Shown piece after piece: positions 7,190 through 15,346 of a stretch of 45,627 bases of DNA. Each line of letters opens with the position of its first letter. Position 1 is the first letter of the stretch. The position numbers were made by a program, and so were the translations under genes. Location: contig JAGVAP010000057.1 in assembly GCA_020060215.1 (NCBI GenBank), positions 1-45,627 on the forward strand. Direction: 5' to 3'. Below the pieces are notes generated by a model. The model saw only the letters and a list, made by a program, of their open reading frames with translations, made no database searches and was not told the DNA's origin. Source of the DNA: Deltaproteobacteria bacterium. GTDB lineage: Bacteria; Desulfobacterota; DSM-4660; Desulfatiglandales; HGW-15.

Positions 7190-8890
7190 ATGAGATTGAT
7201 CATTGTAGGAGGAGTAGCGGGTGGTGCAACCGCGGCCGCCCGGGCCAGGAGGCTTTCCGAGAGGGTCGAGATCGTCCTTTTTGAAAGGGGCCACTATGTG
7301 TCTTTCGCGAATTGCGGTCTTCCTTATTACATAGGGGGGGAAATAGAGGACCGGGAAGATCTCCTTGTGGCCACCCCCGAGAGACTCGGCCATCGGTATC
7401 GAATCGACGTCAGGCGCGACCAGGAGGTCATCGCAATCGACAGGGTTCGAAAAGAGGTGGAGGTGAAAAAACGACAGAGCGGAGAAGCGTCAAGAGAGCG
7501 GTATGACAAGCTGATTCTCTCTCCCGGGGCAAGACCGGTGAAGCCGCCGCTTCCTGGAGTGGATCTCCCCGGGATTTTCACCCTGCGCGATCTGCCGGAC
7601 ACGGACAGGATCAAGGCACATGTCGAGCGCGAAGGAGTGCGGTCGGCGGTGGTGGTGGGAGGGGGGTTCATCGGCCTCGAAATGGCCGAAAATCTGGCGA
7701 GGAAGGGTATCAAGATAATTATCATGGAGATGCTCGATCAGATCATGCCGCCCCTGGATTACGAAATGGCCGCCGTCCTTCAGGGCCACTTGCGGGAGAA
7801 CGGCATCACGTTGGTGCTGGGCAAAAGCGTTGTTTCCTTCCGGGAGGAGAACGGGAGCAAGGTGGTCGAAACAAAGGATGGCGGGAGAACAATGTGCGAC
7901 ATGGTGATCCTCTCGATCGGGGTGAGACCCGAAAAGATCCTCGCCGAGAGGGCCGGGCTCCGAATCGGAGGAAGAGGGGGAATCCTCGTGGACGAGACCC
8001 TCAGGACCTCCGACACCGACATTTTCGCCATCGGGGATGCCGTCGAGGTGAAAGACCCCGTGTCCGGGGAAAACACCCTCGTCGCACTCGCCGGACCCGC
8101 CAACAGGCAGGGCAGAATCGCCGCAGAGAATGCCCTGGGGAGGAATTCCATCTACAAAGGGACGCTCGGCACCGGCGTGGTGAAGGTCTTCGACATGACG
8201 GCGGCTATGACGGGGAACAATGAGAAGTTCCTGAAAAGAGGCGGCAGGCCTTACCTGAGGTCCTTCACCCATTCCTATCACCATGCCACGTATTACCCGG
8301 GCGCTCAGATGATGGCCGTAAAGCTCCTTTTCACCCCTGAGGAGGGTGAAATCCTAGGCGCCCAGGTCGTCGGCGGAGACGGGGCGGACAAGCGCATTGA
8401 CGTCCTTGCCGGAGCTATCCGTGCGGGTATGACCGTTACGGATCTGGAGGATCTCGATCTCGCCTATGCACCGCAATTTGGATCGGCCAAGGACGCCGTC
8501 AATATTGCGGGGAACGTGGCCGCAAACATCCTGAAGGGGGATGTGGATGTCGTCCACTGGGACGAGCTCGACTCCCTGGACCCGGAGAAGGATGTCCTTC
8601 TCGATGTGCGCACGCGTGAGGAGGTGGAGCAAAAGGGACTCATCGAGGGTGCTCTCCATATCCACATCGACGATCTTCGGGACCGTCTCCAGGAACTCGA
8701 CAGGGAAAAGACCTACATCGCGTATTGCACGGTAAGCATGAGGGGCTATCTGGCCCATCGAATCCTTGTTCAGAACGGCTTCAAGGCCAAGATCCTGAGT
8801 GGAGGGTTCCGAACCTGGAGTCCGGTCCACCAGGAGATGCAGCTGCTCTCCGGGAGAGCTTCGCAGAAGCAGAACCCAAAAAGGGCATGA
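7190..8890 (+). CDS. CoA-disulfide reductase with C-terminal rhodanese domain
   Basis: A 566-aa fusion. Residues 1-450 are a pyridine-nucleotide-disulfide oxidoreductase: FAD site VGGVAGGATAAARARR, single redox Cys42 in FANCGLPYY, NAD(P) site VVVGGGFIGLEMAENLARKG, and a second FAD motif TDIFAIGDAVEV. Residues about 455-555 form a rhodanese domain with catalytic Cys513 in YCTVSMRG. This is the CoADR-RHD architecture, which reduces CoA disulfide or persulfides and polysulfides with NAD(P)H. It is cytoplasmic and has no signal. DUF2892 lies just upstream on the same strand. The single flavin-side cysteine distinguishes it from glutathione-reductase-type enzymes. Confidence 0.92.
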   Translation: MRLIIVGGVAGGATAAARARRLSERVEIVLFERGHYVSFANCGLPYYIGGEIEDREDLLVATPERLGHRYRIDVRRDQEVIAIDRVRKEVEVKKRQSGEASRERYDKLILSPGARPVKPPLPGVDLPGIFTLRDLPDTDRIKAHVEREGVRSAVVVGGGFIGLEMAENLARKGIKIIIMEMLDQIMPPLDYEMAAVLQGHLRENGITLVLGKSVVSFREENGSKVVETKDGGRTMCDMVILSIGVRPEKILAERAGLRIGGRGGILVDETLRTSDTDIFAIGDAVEVKDPVSGENTLVALAGPANRQGRIAAENALGRNSIYKGTLGTGVVKVFDMTAAMTGNNEKFLKRGGRPYLRSFTHSYHHATYYPGAQMMAVKLLFTPEEGEILGAQVVGGDGADKRIDVLAGAIRAGMTVTDLEDLDLAYAPQFGSAKDAVNIAGNVAANILKGDVDVVHWDELDSLDPEKDVLLDVRTREEVEQKGLIEGALHIHIDDLRDRLQELDREKTYIAYCTVSMRGYLAHRILVQNGFKAKILSGGFRTWSPVHQEMQLLSGRASQKQNPKRA

Positions 8891-9044
8891 GCGGTTTCCA
8901 GCAGCAGTGTCTTTTCTCAGGTGGAAAATAGTGGCGGAACTCCGAGTTCTAATTCCGCTGTTTTCCATGCCACATTCCGTATCTGTCCCCATGTGCCGGC
9001 TTCCTTTGGCTTGGTAAGCTGGATCATTCGGGAGGACAAAGATC

Positions 9045-9972
9045 ATGCCTGTATTTCTTCTTCTATGCGCCATGGTGCTCCCTTCCAGCGTCTCTGCCGC
9101 AGATTTCTTTCCGCCTTGGAACGGGGAGAGGAATCCGGCAGCGGAGAAGGGAGTCGTGTTCAATGCCCCGGATATCGACAATGTCCCGGACTTTCACGGC
9201 AACCCCGCTACCGCAACGTTCGTGATTTTCGCCGGGGGGAACTATTTCTTCGCGCTGGACGAGCTGGTGGCGGCTTTCGAAAAGGAGCATCCCGAGCTCG
9301 TCGGCAAAATCTTCTATGAAACGATTCCGCCGGGAATCATCGCGAACCAACTGGAGAAGGACAACACGATCACGCTGGGGAATCTCACCCTCTCGGTTCA
9401 GCCTGACATCGTTCAGGCCGGGAGAGAGCGGATCAAGGAACTGGCCGGCAGGGGATTGGTGCATGGTCCAGGCGTGGACTTCATCAAGAATCGACTGGCT
9501 ATCATGGTAAAGGAAGGAAACCCTCTCGGCATCCGGTCGCCGGCCGATCTGGGGAAACCGGGGGTGCGGCTGGCGAATCCGAATCCGGAGACCGAGGGGA
9601 TTGCGAAGAAGATCCAGCAGGTCCTGAGGAACGCAGGCGGGGAAGACCTTGTGGCGGAGGTCTATGAGAAAAAGGTGAAAAAGGGAGAGGCCTTCATCAC
9701 CCAGATCCACCATCGTCAGACCCCGCTCTGGATCATGCAGGGAAGGGTGGATGCCGGGGTCGTGTGGGTCAGCGAAGCAAAATACCAGGAAAGCATCGGG
9801 CACCCCTTTGAGTCGGTTCCCATCGAAGATCCGGCTAACGTAGAGGGTTCAGTCTGCCGCTGTGGCGAAGAACACAGCAAATCCTGAAACGGCAAAACAG
9901 TGGCTACAGTTTATCCGGTCGGAGACGGCAAGATCGATCCTCGAGAAGTACGGCATGCAGATTCCCGACTGA
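9045..9972 (+). pseudogene. Molybdate-type periplasmic substrate-binding protein, frameshifted
   Basis: A secreted binding protein: signal peptide (about residues 1-18, cut near SVSA-AD), then a ModA-like two-lobe domain (ATFVIFAGGNYFF, LVAAFEKEHPEL, NRLAIMVKEGNP, VDAGVVWVSEAK). The intact frame stops at 9887, but the expected C-terminus (SAAVAKN, NPETAKQWLQF, ILEKYGMQIPD) continues in the next frame to the TGA at 9972. Removing one G from the GGG at about 9845-9847 restores it. So there is either a one-base insertion in a short homopolymer or a sequencing error. The start has GGGAGGAC upstream. There is no permease or ATPase beside it, so it is an orphan. Which anion it binds is not visible. 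Confidence 0.75.
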
Positions 9973-10035
9973 GTCTTCGCCGGTGAGAGGAAAAAACCAA
10001 GTTGAATTTAGAGGTAAATTCAGGGGAGTACGATT

Positions 10036-10581
10036 ATGCAGACCGGGTTGTTCATGCTTTCTTTTCTATTTGCATTCATTTCTGCAGGGCCTCCGGGCAC
10101 CGTATCACCAGAGTACATTCACCCCGTCATCCCCGACTACGGGGGTGTTGTCGATCCGGTTTCGACTGCGGAGATGCCAAAGGCGAATGCCAAGGCCTTG
10201 TTCGACATTACCAGCGGAAAGATGGATAAGGGCGTTATCAAGGGCCTGGATAGGGCGGCTTTGTTTTTGAACCTCTATGGGGCTGCAGGAGTCTTGCCCA
10301 AGCAGATCAGAGTCGCCGTCATCCTTCATGGGGACGCAACAAAGGCGGCACTGAACAATCGCGCCTATGGTGAGGTTTCGGAGGGGAAAGGTAATCCTAA
10401 CCTTGAGCTCATTCAAAGACTCAAGGAGTCAGGGGTGGAGATATACGTCTGCTTGCAGGCCCTGGCGTACCAAAAATACAGCCGGAACGACGTCTTGCCG
10501 GAGATTGAGATTGCCGCAGCCGCATCTACAGTGAACATGAACAAGCAGATGGCCGGATACGCATATTTACCTTTCCACTAG
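10036..10581 (+). CDS. Secreted DsrE/DsrF-like protein
   Basis: A 181-aa DsrE-superfamily protein, related to sulfur-relay proteins that carry persulfides on a cysteine. An N-terminal hydrophobic stretch (residues 3-18) suggests export. The core has LFDITSGKMD, a strand VAVILHGDATKAAL, LIQRLKESGVEIYVCLQAL with the candidate persulfide-carrying Cys139, and a closing segment IEIAAAASTVNMNKQM. GGGGAG lies seven bases before the ATG. The 3' end overlaps the decayed sterol desaturase on the other strand. Its place next to a CoA-disulfide reductase suggests sulfur chemistry, but its partner is unknown. Confidence 0.8.
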   Translation: MQTGLFMLSFLFAFISAGPPGTVSPEYIHPVIPDYGGVVDPVSTAEMPKANAKALFDITSGKMDKGVIKGLDRAALFLNLYGAAGVLPKQIRVAVILHGDATKAALNNRAYGEVSEGKGNPNLELIQRLKESGVEIYVCLQALAYQKYSRNDVLPEIEIAAAASTVNMNKQMAGYAYLPFH

Positions 10582-11046
10582 CCCCCACCCCTTTTTTGGG
10601 GAGATTCGGATGCGGTAGAAATGCTCAGGCCGCAAGCCGGTGTTTGGAACCGGGACATGATGGGCCTGATGCAATCGCCAGACTACGGGAACTTTGTGGG
10701 TCAGGTAGTGCCACATAAACAAGGTATAATCCAAGAGCACCACTGAGACCAGAATCTCCAGCCACGCCGGCAACCGAACCAGCTTGAGCAAACCGAAATT
10801 GCTCTCCTCCGCAATCTACATGAGACGTACGGCCAGGGGCTTCTCCGTTTTCCCCACGGTGACCGCAGTCGCAGTCATTCCCGACATGGAGATGTTTCTA
10901 GCGTTGCGAGTGATCTTTTCTTGTCGGGTTTTTCTAAGAGGCCGCTTCTTCTCGAAATAGAGAAGCGTTAGAGCGGTTCCCAGGATCTGCATGCCATTCA
11001 ACCATGACGGAAATTCACGATCCAGCAGCTTCGATTTCTTCTTCAT
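10567..11046 (-). pseudogene. Decayed sterol desaturase / fatty-acid hydroxylase family gene
   Basis: The N-terminal half of an integral-membrane di-iron hydroxylase. The frame runs from an ATG at 11046 to an in-frame TAG at 10816-10818, then continues in the same frame with LVRLPAWLEILVSVVLLD and the family motif WHYLTHKVPVVWRLHQAHHV, which holds the first His cluster. After HHV the sequence drifts from the family and stops at 10567. The second half with the remaining His motifs is missing. One nonsense codon plus 3' truncation shows it is dead. It is convergent with the DsrE gene and overlaps its last bases. Confidence 0.65.
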
Positions 11047-11664
11047 AGCCGGTCTCCTTTTCTCTTGATTTTGCCGCGCGGGAAAACGATTTACCCGCTT
11101 CCTCCGGGATAGATCGAGCCGCCAGTCGATGCACCGCCTCTGCCGTCAGGGTCCAGGCGATGTGAGTTCCCATCTGCTTGGCATTCACCTGCCAGGGAAT
11201 TTTCCGGATAGTGAAACCGAAAAGAGAGGGCCGGACCGAAACCGGAAGGGTGGAAACGCATGTCGACTTACGGGCGTTCTCAACCCGGTGCCAAGAACAT
11301 CCTATTGGAGTGGGACATGGGGGGACATCGGCCAAAAGTCGTAATCCCGGACTGGCACCGGCTTATTACCCGTACGAGCCCCGAACCCAAGGAGCCATGA
11401 ACCGCATCATGCATGAAAGGGCATGACCGATTACGCCTCGCCAGAATATCAGGTTGGCATGATACCCGCATTTTTGGTTTCTCCCTCTCGCGGTAGAAGA
11501 AACGAGGGGAAGAGAACAACCAAATGGATCAGGGAGGCCCGTTTACACAACGGGGAAAAACGAATGAAAACAAACGCCGTCATCCACGTGAACCGGCAAG
11601 ATCCGGCCAGGCTGCAGACAGCCTTCTGAACGAATTCCACTTCTATGCTTTTTCGGGGATGATC
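11047..11664. other. Gene-poor stretch before the arsenic island
   Basis: About 620 bases with no intact gene. The minus strand has an open 106-codon frame (11015-11335) with no family likeness. A short DsrE-like start lies at 11564 (listed separately). The rest looks like decayed sequence between the desaturase relic and the ars promoter at 11665, which would fit a boundary of the arsenic island. Confidence 0.4.
11564..11629 (+). pseudogene. Possible N-terminal remnant of a DsrE-like gene
   Basis: A 21-codon frame (MKTNAVIHVN, DPARLQTAF) that resembles the first strand and helix of cytoplasmic DsrE-like proteins and then ends in TGA, with no continuation in any frame. It has a GGGGA ribosome-site-like stretch upstream. 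It is too short to be sure and could be chance. Confidence 0.25.
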
Positions 11665-11694
11665 TTGACAGGGCCGGGGAGAGGGGAGTATATT
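11665..11694 (+). promoter_or_regulatory. Sigma-70 promoter of the arsenic operon
   Basis: TTGACA at 11665-11670 and TATATT at 11689-11694 with an 18-base spacer, 34 bases before the arsR start. The AT-rich stretch right after the -10 (11695-11715) is where an ArsR dimer would be expected to bind to repress its own operon. The hexamers are seen; the operator is inference. Confidence 0.65.
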
Positions 11695-11728
11695 CCTAAA
11701 AAGTAATTTTGCATTCCGAGGCGCGCAC

Positions 11729-12100
11729 ATGAAAGAGTTCGTGAAAGTGATGAAGGCCCTTTCGGATCCGAACCGGGTGAAGATCGTCAAGATCCTTCAG
11801 CACAAGACCATGTGCGTCTGCGAGATGAGGGAGGCGCTCCAGGTCTCTCAGCCGAGCGTATCCAAAAACTTGAAAATCCTCGAAGAAGCAGGTCTTGTTC
11901 GATCTTCCAAGGATGGACTTTGGGTGAACTATGACCTGGCGGACGGCAGCAAGTCCCCTTATGCCGCGACCGTCCTAGGCAATCTGCGGCACTGGCTCGA
12001 AGAGGAGGCGGACATGGCCGTGCTCATTGCAAGGCTCCCTTCCATTCGAAGGGAAGATATCTGCGGAACCGAACCGCGTTACGTTCAAATTTCCAAATAG
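11729..12100 (+). CDS. arsR: ArsR-family arsenite-responsive repressor
   Basis: A 123-aa winged-helix repressor. ALSDPNRVKIVKIL is the first helix pair, MCVCEM (Cys29, Cys31) is the classic metalloid-sensing motif in helix alpha-3, and LQVSQPSVSKNLKILEEAGLV is the recognition helix, followed by the wing (SSKDGLWVNYDL). The Cys pair matches the E. coli-type ArsR sensor ELCVCDL and points to As(III)/Sb(III) sensing. It is the first gene of the island, 34 bases after a good promoter, and it precedes the permease by 10 bases, so the whole run is probably derepressed by arsenite. Confidence 0.92.
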   Translation: MKEFVKVMKALSDPNRVKIVKILQHKTMCVCEMREALQVSQPSVSKNLKILEEAGLVRSSKDGLWVNYDLADGSKSPYAATVLGNLRHWLEEEADMAVLIARLPSIRREDICGTEPRYVQISK

Positions 12101-12110
12101 GAATATATAT

Positions 12111-13310
12111 ATGAGTGCCGTTGTAGGCCAGACCAACATGAAGGAGCGGACCAAGCTCTTCCTCATTTTACTCACCTTTGCGGCGGCGTACTACATCCCC
12201 TGGTCAAGTCAGACCGTCCGGCAGTCAGGCCTCGAGGCCTTCATGATGCTGCAGGAATATGCCAGGGAGCATGTACTGACCTGCCTGATCCCCGCCTTTT
12301 TTATCGCAGGCGCCATTGCCGTTTTCGTATCGCAGGCCTCGGTCCTGAAGTACTTCGGCGCAACCGCCAATAAGATACTCTCCTATTCGGTGGCCTCCGT
12401 CTCCGGGACGGTGCTGGCCGTTTGTTCCTGCACCGTTCTTCCTCTTTTCGCCGGGATCTACATGCGGGGGGCGGGCATTGGCCCTGCCACGGCCTTTCTC
12501 TACTCCGGCCCGGCGATCAACGTCCTTGCCGTCGTTCTGACCGCAAGGATACTCGGATGGGAGCTCGGGCTTGCGCGCGCCGTAGGGGCCGTGCTCTTCG
12601 CAGTAATCACGGGCTTGCTGATGGCCTTCTTTTTCAGGAAGGACGACGCGTCGAGGACAACGGGGCAGATGTACCTCCCCGATCAGGAGGAAAAGGGGCG
12701 CACCCTCGCTCAGGATGCACTGTTCATGCTGACCATGGTGCTCATCCTCGTCTTTGCCGCCTTTGCCAAACCGGCGCCGGGGGAACCGGGCCTCTGGTCC
12801 TTCATCTTCGCTGCAAAATGGTACATCACCGCGGCCCTTTTGATCATCCTCGGCTTCATGCTGAAGGGGTGGTTTCGGAAGGAGGAGCGGGGCACCTGGG
12901 TACAATCGACCTGGGGGTTCATGAAGCAGATCTTCCCTCTTCTGGGGGGCGGGGTGCTGGTGGCCGGCTTTCTGCTGGGGAGACCGGGCCATGAGGCGCT
13001 GATCCCGGAGCACTACGTCCGGGTTCTGGTCGGAGGAAACTCGCTGTGGGCAAACCTCTTCGCCTCCGTCGCCGGCGCACTCATGTACTTTGCCACCCTC
13101 ACCGAAGTCCCTATCCTGCAGGGGCTTATCGGTTCGGGGATGGGGAAGGGACCGGCCCTGTCGCTGCTTCTTGCCGGTCCTGCGCTGTCCCTGCCGAATC
13201 TGCTGGTCATAGGCGGCATCATGGGATTCAGGAAAACATTCGCCTTCTGCAGCATTATCGTGGTCCTCTCGACCGTTGCAGGAGTGATCTACGGATCTCT
13301 TGGAGGGTAG
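12111..13310 (+). CDS. ArsP_1/UPF0718-family permease
   Basis: A 399-aa polytopic membrane protein of the permease family PF03773, which includes the organoarsenical exporter ArsP. Conserved features are VLTCLIPAFFIAGAIAVF, the Cys pair in TVLAVCSCTVLPLFAGIY, GPATAFLYSGPAINVLA, and the repeat-half counterpart LTEVPILQGL / GPALSLLLAGPALSLPN. The ATG at 12111 comes 10 bases after arsR; an ATG at 12138 is an alternative. With an ArsM downstream, export of methylated arsenicals such as MAs(III) is a fair guess. As(III) itself would leave through ACR3, also in this operon. Confidence 0.85.
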   Translation: MSAVVGQTNMKERTKLFLILLTFAAAYYIPWSSQTVRQSGLEAFMMLQEYAREHVLTCLIPAFFIAGAIAVFVSQASVLKYFGATANKILSYSVASVSGTVLAVCSCTVLPLFAGIYMRGAGIGPATAFLYSGPAINVLAVVLTARILGWELGLARAVGAVLFAVITGLLMAFFFRKDDASRTTGQMYLPDQEEKGRTLAQDALFMLTMVLILVFAAFAKPAPGEPGLWSFIFAAKWYITAALLIILGFMLKGWFRKEERGTWVQSTWGFMKQIFPLLGGGVLVAGFLLGRPGHEALIPEHYVRVLVGGNSLWANLFASVAGALMYFATLTEVPILQGLIGSGMGKGPALSLLLAGPALSLPNLLVIGGIMGFRKTFAFCSIIVVLSTVAGVIYGSLGG

Positions 13311-13322
13311 AGGTCTCCCCAT

Positions 13323-13499
13323 GGGAAAGACAACATCGCTCAGATCAGAGTCGGAGAACACACGGTCGGCATCGTCGGCCTGAGTGAGGTCATAGAGGAG
13401 ATTGCGAAGGAGTTCGCGGCGGATGCGGATCTCCTTTGCCTACGATCAGCCGGGAACCAGGGTCTTTCTGGATGCCGGGAAAAAAAGGAGGATCGAAAG
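13323..13499 (+). pseudogene. Remnant of a small conserved gene between permease and thioredoxin
   Basis: In the same frame as both neighbours, directly after the permease stop, the sequence reads NIAQIRVGEHTVGIVGLSEV then IEEIAKEFA, a coherent strand-helix start of a small protein. It then loses coherence before the thioredoxin ATG at 13500. No ATG, GTG or TTG starts it. I recall small proteins of this kind between such permeases and small thioredoxins in other anaerobes, but I cannot confirm it here. It could instead be an untranslated leftover. Confidence 0.35.
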
Positions 13500-13733
13500 A
13501 TGGAAATCAAAGTATTAGGCCCCGGTTGCGCCAAATGCCAGACCGCGGAAAAGAATGTGAGGGAGGCGGTGGCCGAATCCGGCGTGGATGCGAAGGTCGA
13601 CCATGTGACCGATCTTCTCGAGATCGCGAAGTATGGGGTTTTCGGAACACCCGCCGTGGTCGTGGATGGGCAAGTCAAGTGTGTGGGTAAGATCCCGTCG
13701 AAGGAAGAAGTCTCCAAGTGGATCGGAAAGTAG
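13500..13733 (+). CDS. Small thioredoxin-like redox-active disulfide protein
   Basis: A 77-aa minimal thioredoxin-fold protein of the "redox-active disulfide protein 2" group. The active site is Cys10-Ala-Lys-Cys13 in LGPGCAKCQ, followed by the cis-Pro motif FGTPAVVVDG and a third Cys in VKCVGK. Members are commonly linked to ArsP-type permeases and CcdA. In this operon it sits 10 bases before arsM, with a CcdA-like protein after arsM, so it may pass electrons to the arsenic methyltransferase or to another thiol enzyme. The coupling is inference from position. Confidence 0.88.
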   Translation: MEIKVLGPGCAKCQTAEKNVREAVAESGVDAKVDHVTDLLEIAKYGVFGTPAVVVDGQVKCVGKIPSKEEVSKWIGK

Positions 13734-13743
13734 TGGGGTGTCT

Positions 13744-14538
13744 ATGGATGAGATCAAGGAGAAGATGCACGGACTGGTGAGAGAAAAATACTCCGGCATC
13801 GCAAAGGGAGAGGCCGGTGGGTGCGCTCCCTCCTGCTGCGGCGGACCATCCCTGGTTTCTCTCTCGGATCTCGGTGAGACCCTCGACTATACGGAGGAGG
13901 ATCTTTCCATCGGACCCGGGGAGGCGAACCTCGGGTTGGGATGCGGGAACCCGATCGGCAGGGCGGGTCTGAGGCAGGGAGAGGTGGTGCTCGACTTGGG
14001 GAGTGGGGCAGGCTTCGACGCCTTCCTTGCCGCAATGCGAGTGGGGGAGTCGGGAACGGTGATCGGTGTGGACATGACATTGGAGATGGTCCGGAAGGCG
14101 ACCGCCAATGCGGAAAGGCTCGGCATCTCCAATGTCGATTTCCGTCTGGGGGAAATCGAAAAACTCCCTGTCGAGGACGGCTCGGTGGATGTGGTCATCT
14201 CCAACTGCGTCATCAATCTCTCCCCCGACAAGGGTGCCGTGTTCGGGGAGATCCGGCGAACCCTGAAGCCTGGGGGGCGGATCGTGATCTCGGATATCCT
14301 GAGCTACGGCACGATTCCTGAAGAGATCCGGAACAACCCGGCCGCCTACACCGGCTGAGTGTCGGGCGCCATTTCACCCGGTGAGGTGAAAAGAATCCTG
14401 TCCGGTCTGGGGTTTCAGAAGATCGTCATCACGGCCAAGGAGCAGAGCGAGGAGATCATCCGGCAGTGGAACGTAGCCGAGAATGCGGAGAAGGTGGTCT
14501 TTTCCGCCTACATTGAAGCGGTGAAACCCGCGTCGTGA
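13744..14538 (+). CDS. arsM: Arsenite methyltransferase ArsM, probable selenoprotein (TGA = Sec205)
   Basis: A SAM-dependent As(III) methyltransferase. The SAM motif is VVLDLGSGAGFDAFLA with Asp110 in VIGVDMT. The three arsenic-binding positions of ArsM are Cys67 (GLGCGNP), Cys155 (VISNCVINL) and position 205 in AAYTG-x-VSGAI. Position 205 is normally Cys; here it is an in-frame TGA at 14356-14358. The frame continues for 59 intact, family-like codons (ILSGLGF, IIRQWNV, YIEAVKP) to a TGA at 14536, giving 264 aa, the normal ArsM length. A SECIS-like hairpin follows the TGA. Extra cysteines lie in CAPSCCGG (27-32). A nonsense mutation is the alternative, giving a 204-aa product that lacks the third ligand. 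Confidence 0.8.
14359..14391 (+). promoter_or_regulatory. Bacterial SECIS-like element in arsM
   Basis: Directly downstream of the arsM TGA, bases 14372-14378 (TTTCACC) pair perfectly with 14385-14391 (GGTGAAA), leaving a six-base loop CGGTGA. The loop starts 20 bases after the TGA and has GGU at loop positions 2-4. Bacterial SECIS elements have a short stem, an apical loop about 16-37 bases from the UGA and a G among the first two loop bases; the E. coli fdhF loop is AGGUCU. The hairpin overlaps coding sequence, as expected. The selenocysteine machinery (selA, selB, selC, selD) is not in the window. Confidence 0.65.
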
Positions 14539-14635
14539 AACGGACATGGGCGTGCTGAAAGCAAGGTGAATCATGTCTCCACTGAGGGTTGTTGCAGAAG
14601 GATGGGCGTGAATTGAATCTCGGGAAGACGGTCTG

Positions 14636-15346
14636 ATGTTTGAGTCCATTTTCATTACGTTGAGCGAGTGGATGGCGGCGGGGACCGCCGTTGCCGCGGT
14701 GGGTTGCTTCTTCTGGGGCGTCATCAGCGTGATCTTCAGCCCCTGCCATCTTGCTTCCATTCCCCTGATGGTGGCCTATGTCGGAGGGCAGGAAAAGGCG
14801 GTCAGGCCAAGGGAAGCCGGCATTTACTCCGTGGCCTTTACCACAGGCCTTTTCATCACCATTGCTCTCGTGGGTATCCTATGCGCCCTGCTCGGCCGCA
14901 TGCTGGGGGACGTGGGCAACTATTGGAAGGTGCTGGTTGGGCTGCTCCTGATCTGGGTCGCCCTCGGAATGATGGGCATCGAGAAGTGCTCCATGTCCGG
15001 CAGCCTCCTCTACCGCCTGAATTTCAGGGGCGTGCCCGGGGCCTTCGGGCTTGGGCTAGGATACGGGGTCCTTTCCGGCTCATGCACCTTCGGGTTCATC
15101 GCCCCCATCCTGGCCGTGATCACCGTCCAGAAAGAGCTGGCCACCGGGATCCTCTTCATCTTCCTCTTCGCAGCGGGGCACTGTCTCCCCATCGTCGTGG
15201 CCGGGAGCTCCACTGCCGCTGTGAAGAAGGTAATGGAGAACAGCGCGTGGCAGGGCGCGGGAGGATGGTTCCGAAAAGGGGCGGGGGCGGTGATCGTCCT
15301 GCTGGGTTTCTATTTCGTTGCCCATCCTTTCTTTTTGGCCTCGTAG
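14636..15346 (+). CDS. CcdA-like thiol-disulfide transmembrane protein
   Basis: A 236-aa membrane protein of the CcdA/DsbD-core family, which carries electrons from cytoplasmic thioredoxin across the membrane. The two repeat halves each hold the key cysteine: FSPCHLASIPLM and SGSCTFGFIAPIL, both with the Pro/Ser/Phe surroundings typical of the family. Six hydrophobic segments are visible. The other Cys are in AAVGCFF, GILCALL, EKCSMSG and AAGHCLPIV. It lies 97 bases after arsM and with the small thioredoxin forms a plausible electron path within the island. The short gap before it (14539-14635) holds no gene. Confidence 0.85.
   Translation: MFESIFITLSEWMAAGTAVAAVGCFFWGVISVIFSPCHLASIPLMVAYVGGQEKAVRPREAGIYSVAFTTGLFITIALVGILCALLGRMLGDVGNYWKVLVGLLLIWVALGMMGIEKCSMSGSLLYRLNFRGVPGAFGLGLGYGVLSGSCTFGFIAPILAVITVQKELATGILFIFLFAAGHCLPIVVAGSSTAAVKKVMENSAWQGAGGWFRKGAGAVIVLLGFYFVAHPFFLAS

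Noticed and set aside
10816..10818. In-frame TAG in the desaturase gene as pyrrolysine
   Set aside because: The gene also drifts from the family after HHV and lacks its C-terminal half, so decay explains the stop.
11015..11335. Minus-strand 106-codon frame
   Set aside because: The middle (IPWQVNAKQMGTHIAWTL) looks protein-like, but no family, start site or neighbour supports it and it overlaps the desaturase relic.
11627..11629. TGA ending the 21-codon DsrE-like frame as selenocysteine
   Set aside because: The sequence after the TGA has no DsrE likeness and hits further stops, and there is no hairpin at the right distance.
12225..13361. Long minus-strand frame opposite the permease
   Set aside because: It is the antisense shadow of a conserved membrane protein, rich in Arg, Gly and Glu and without family motifs.
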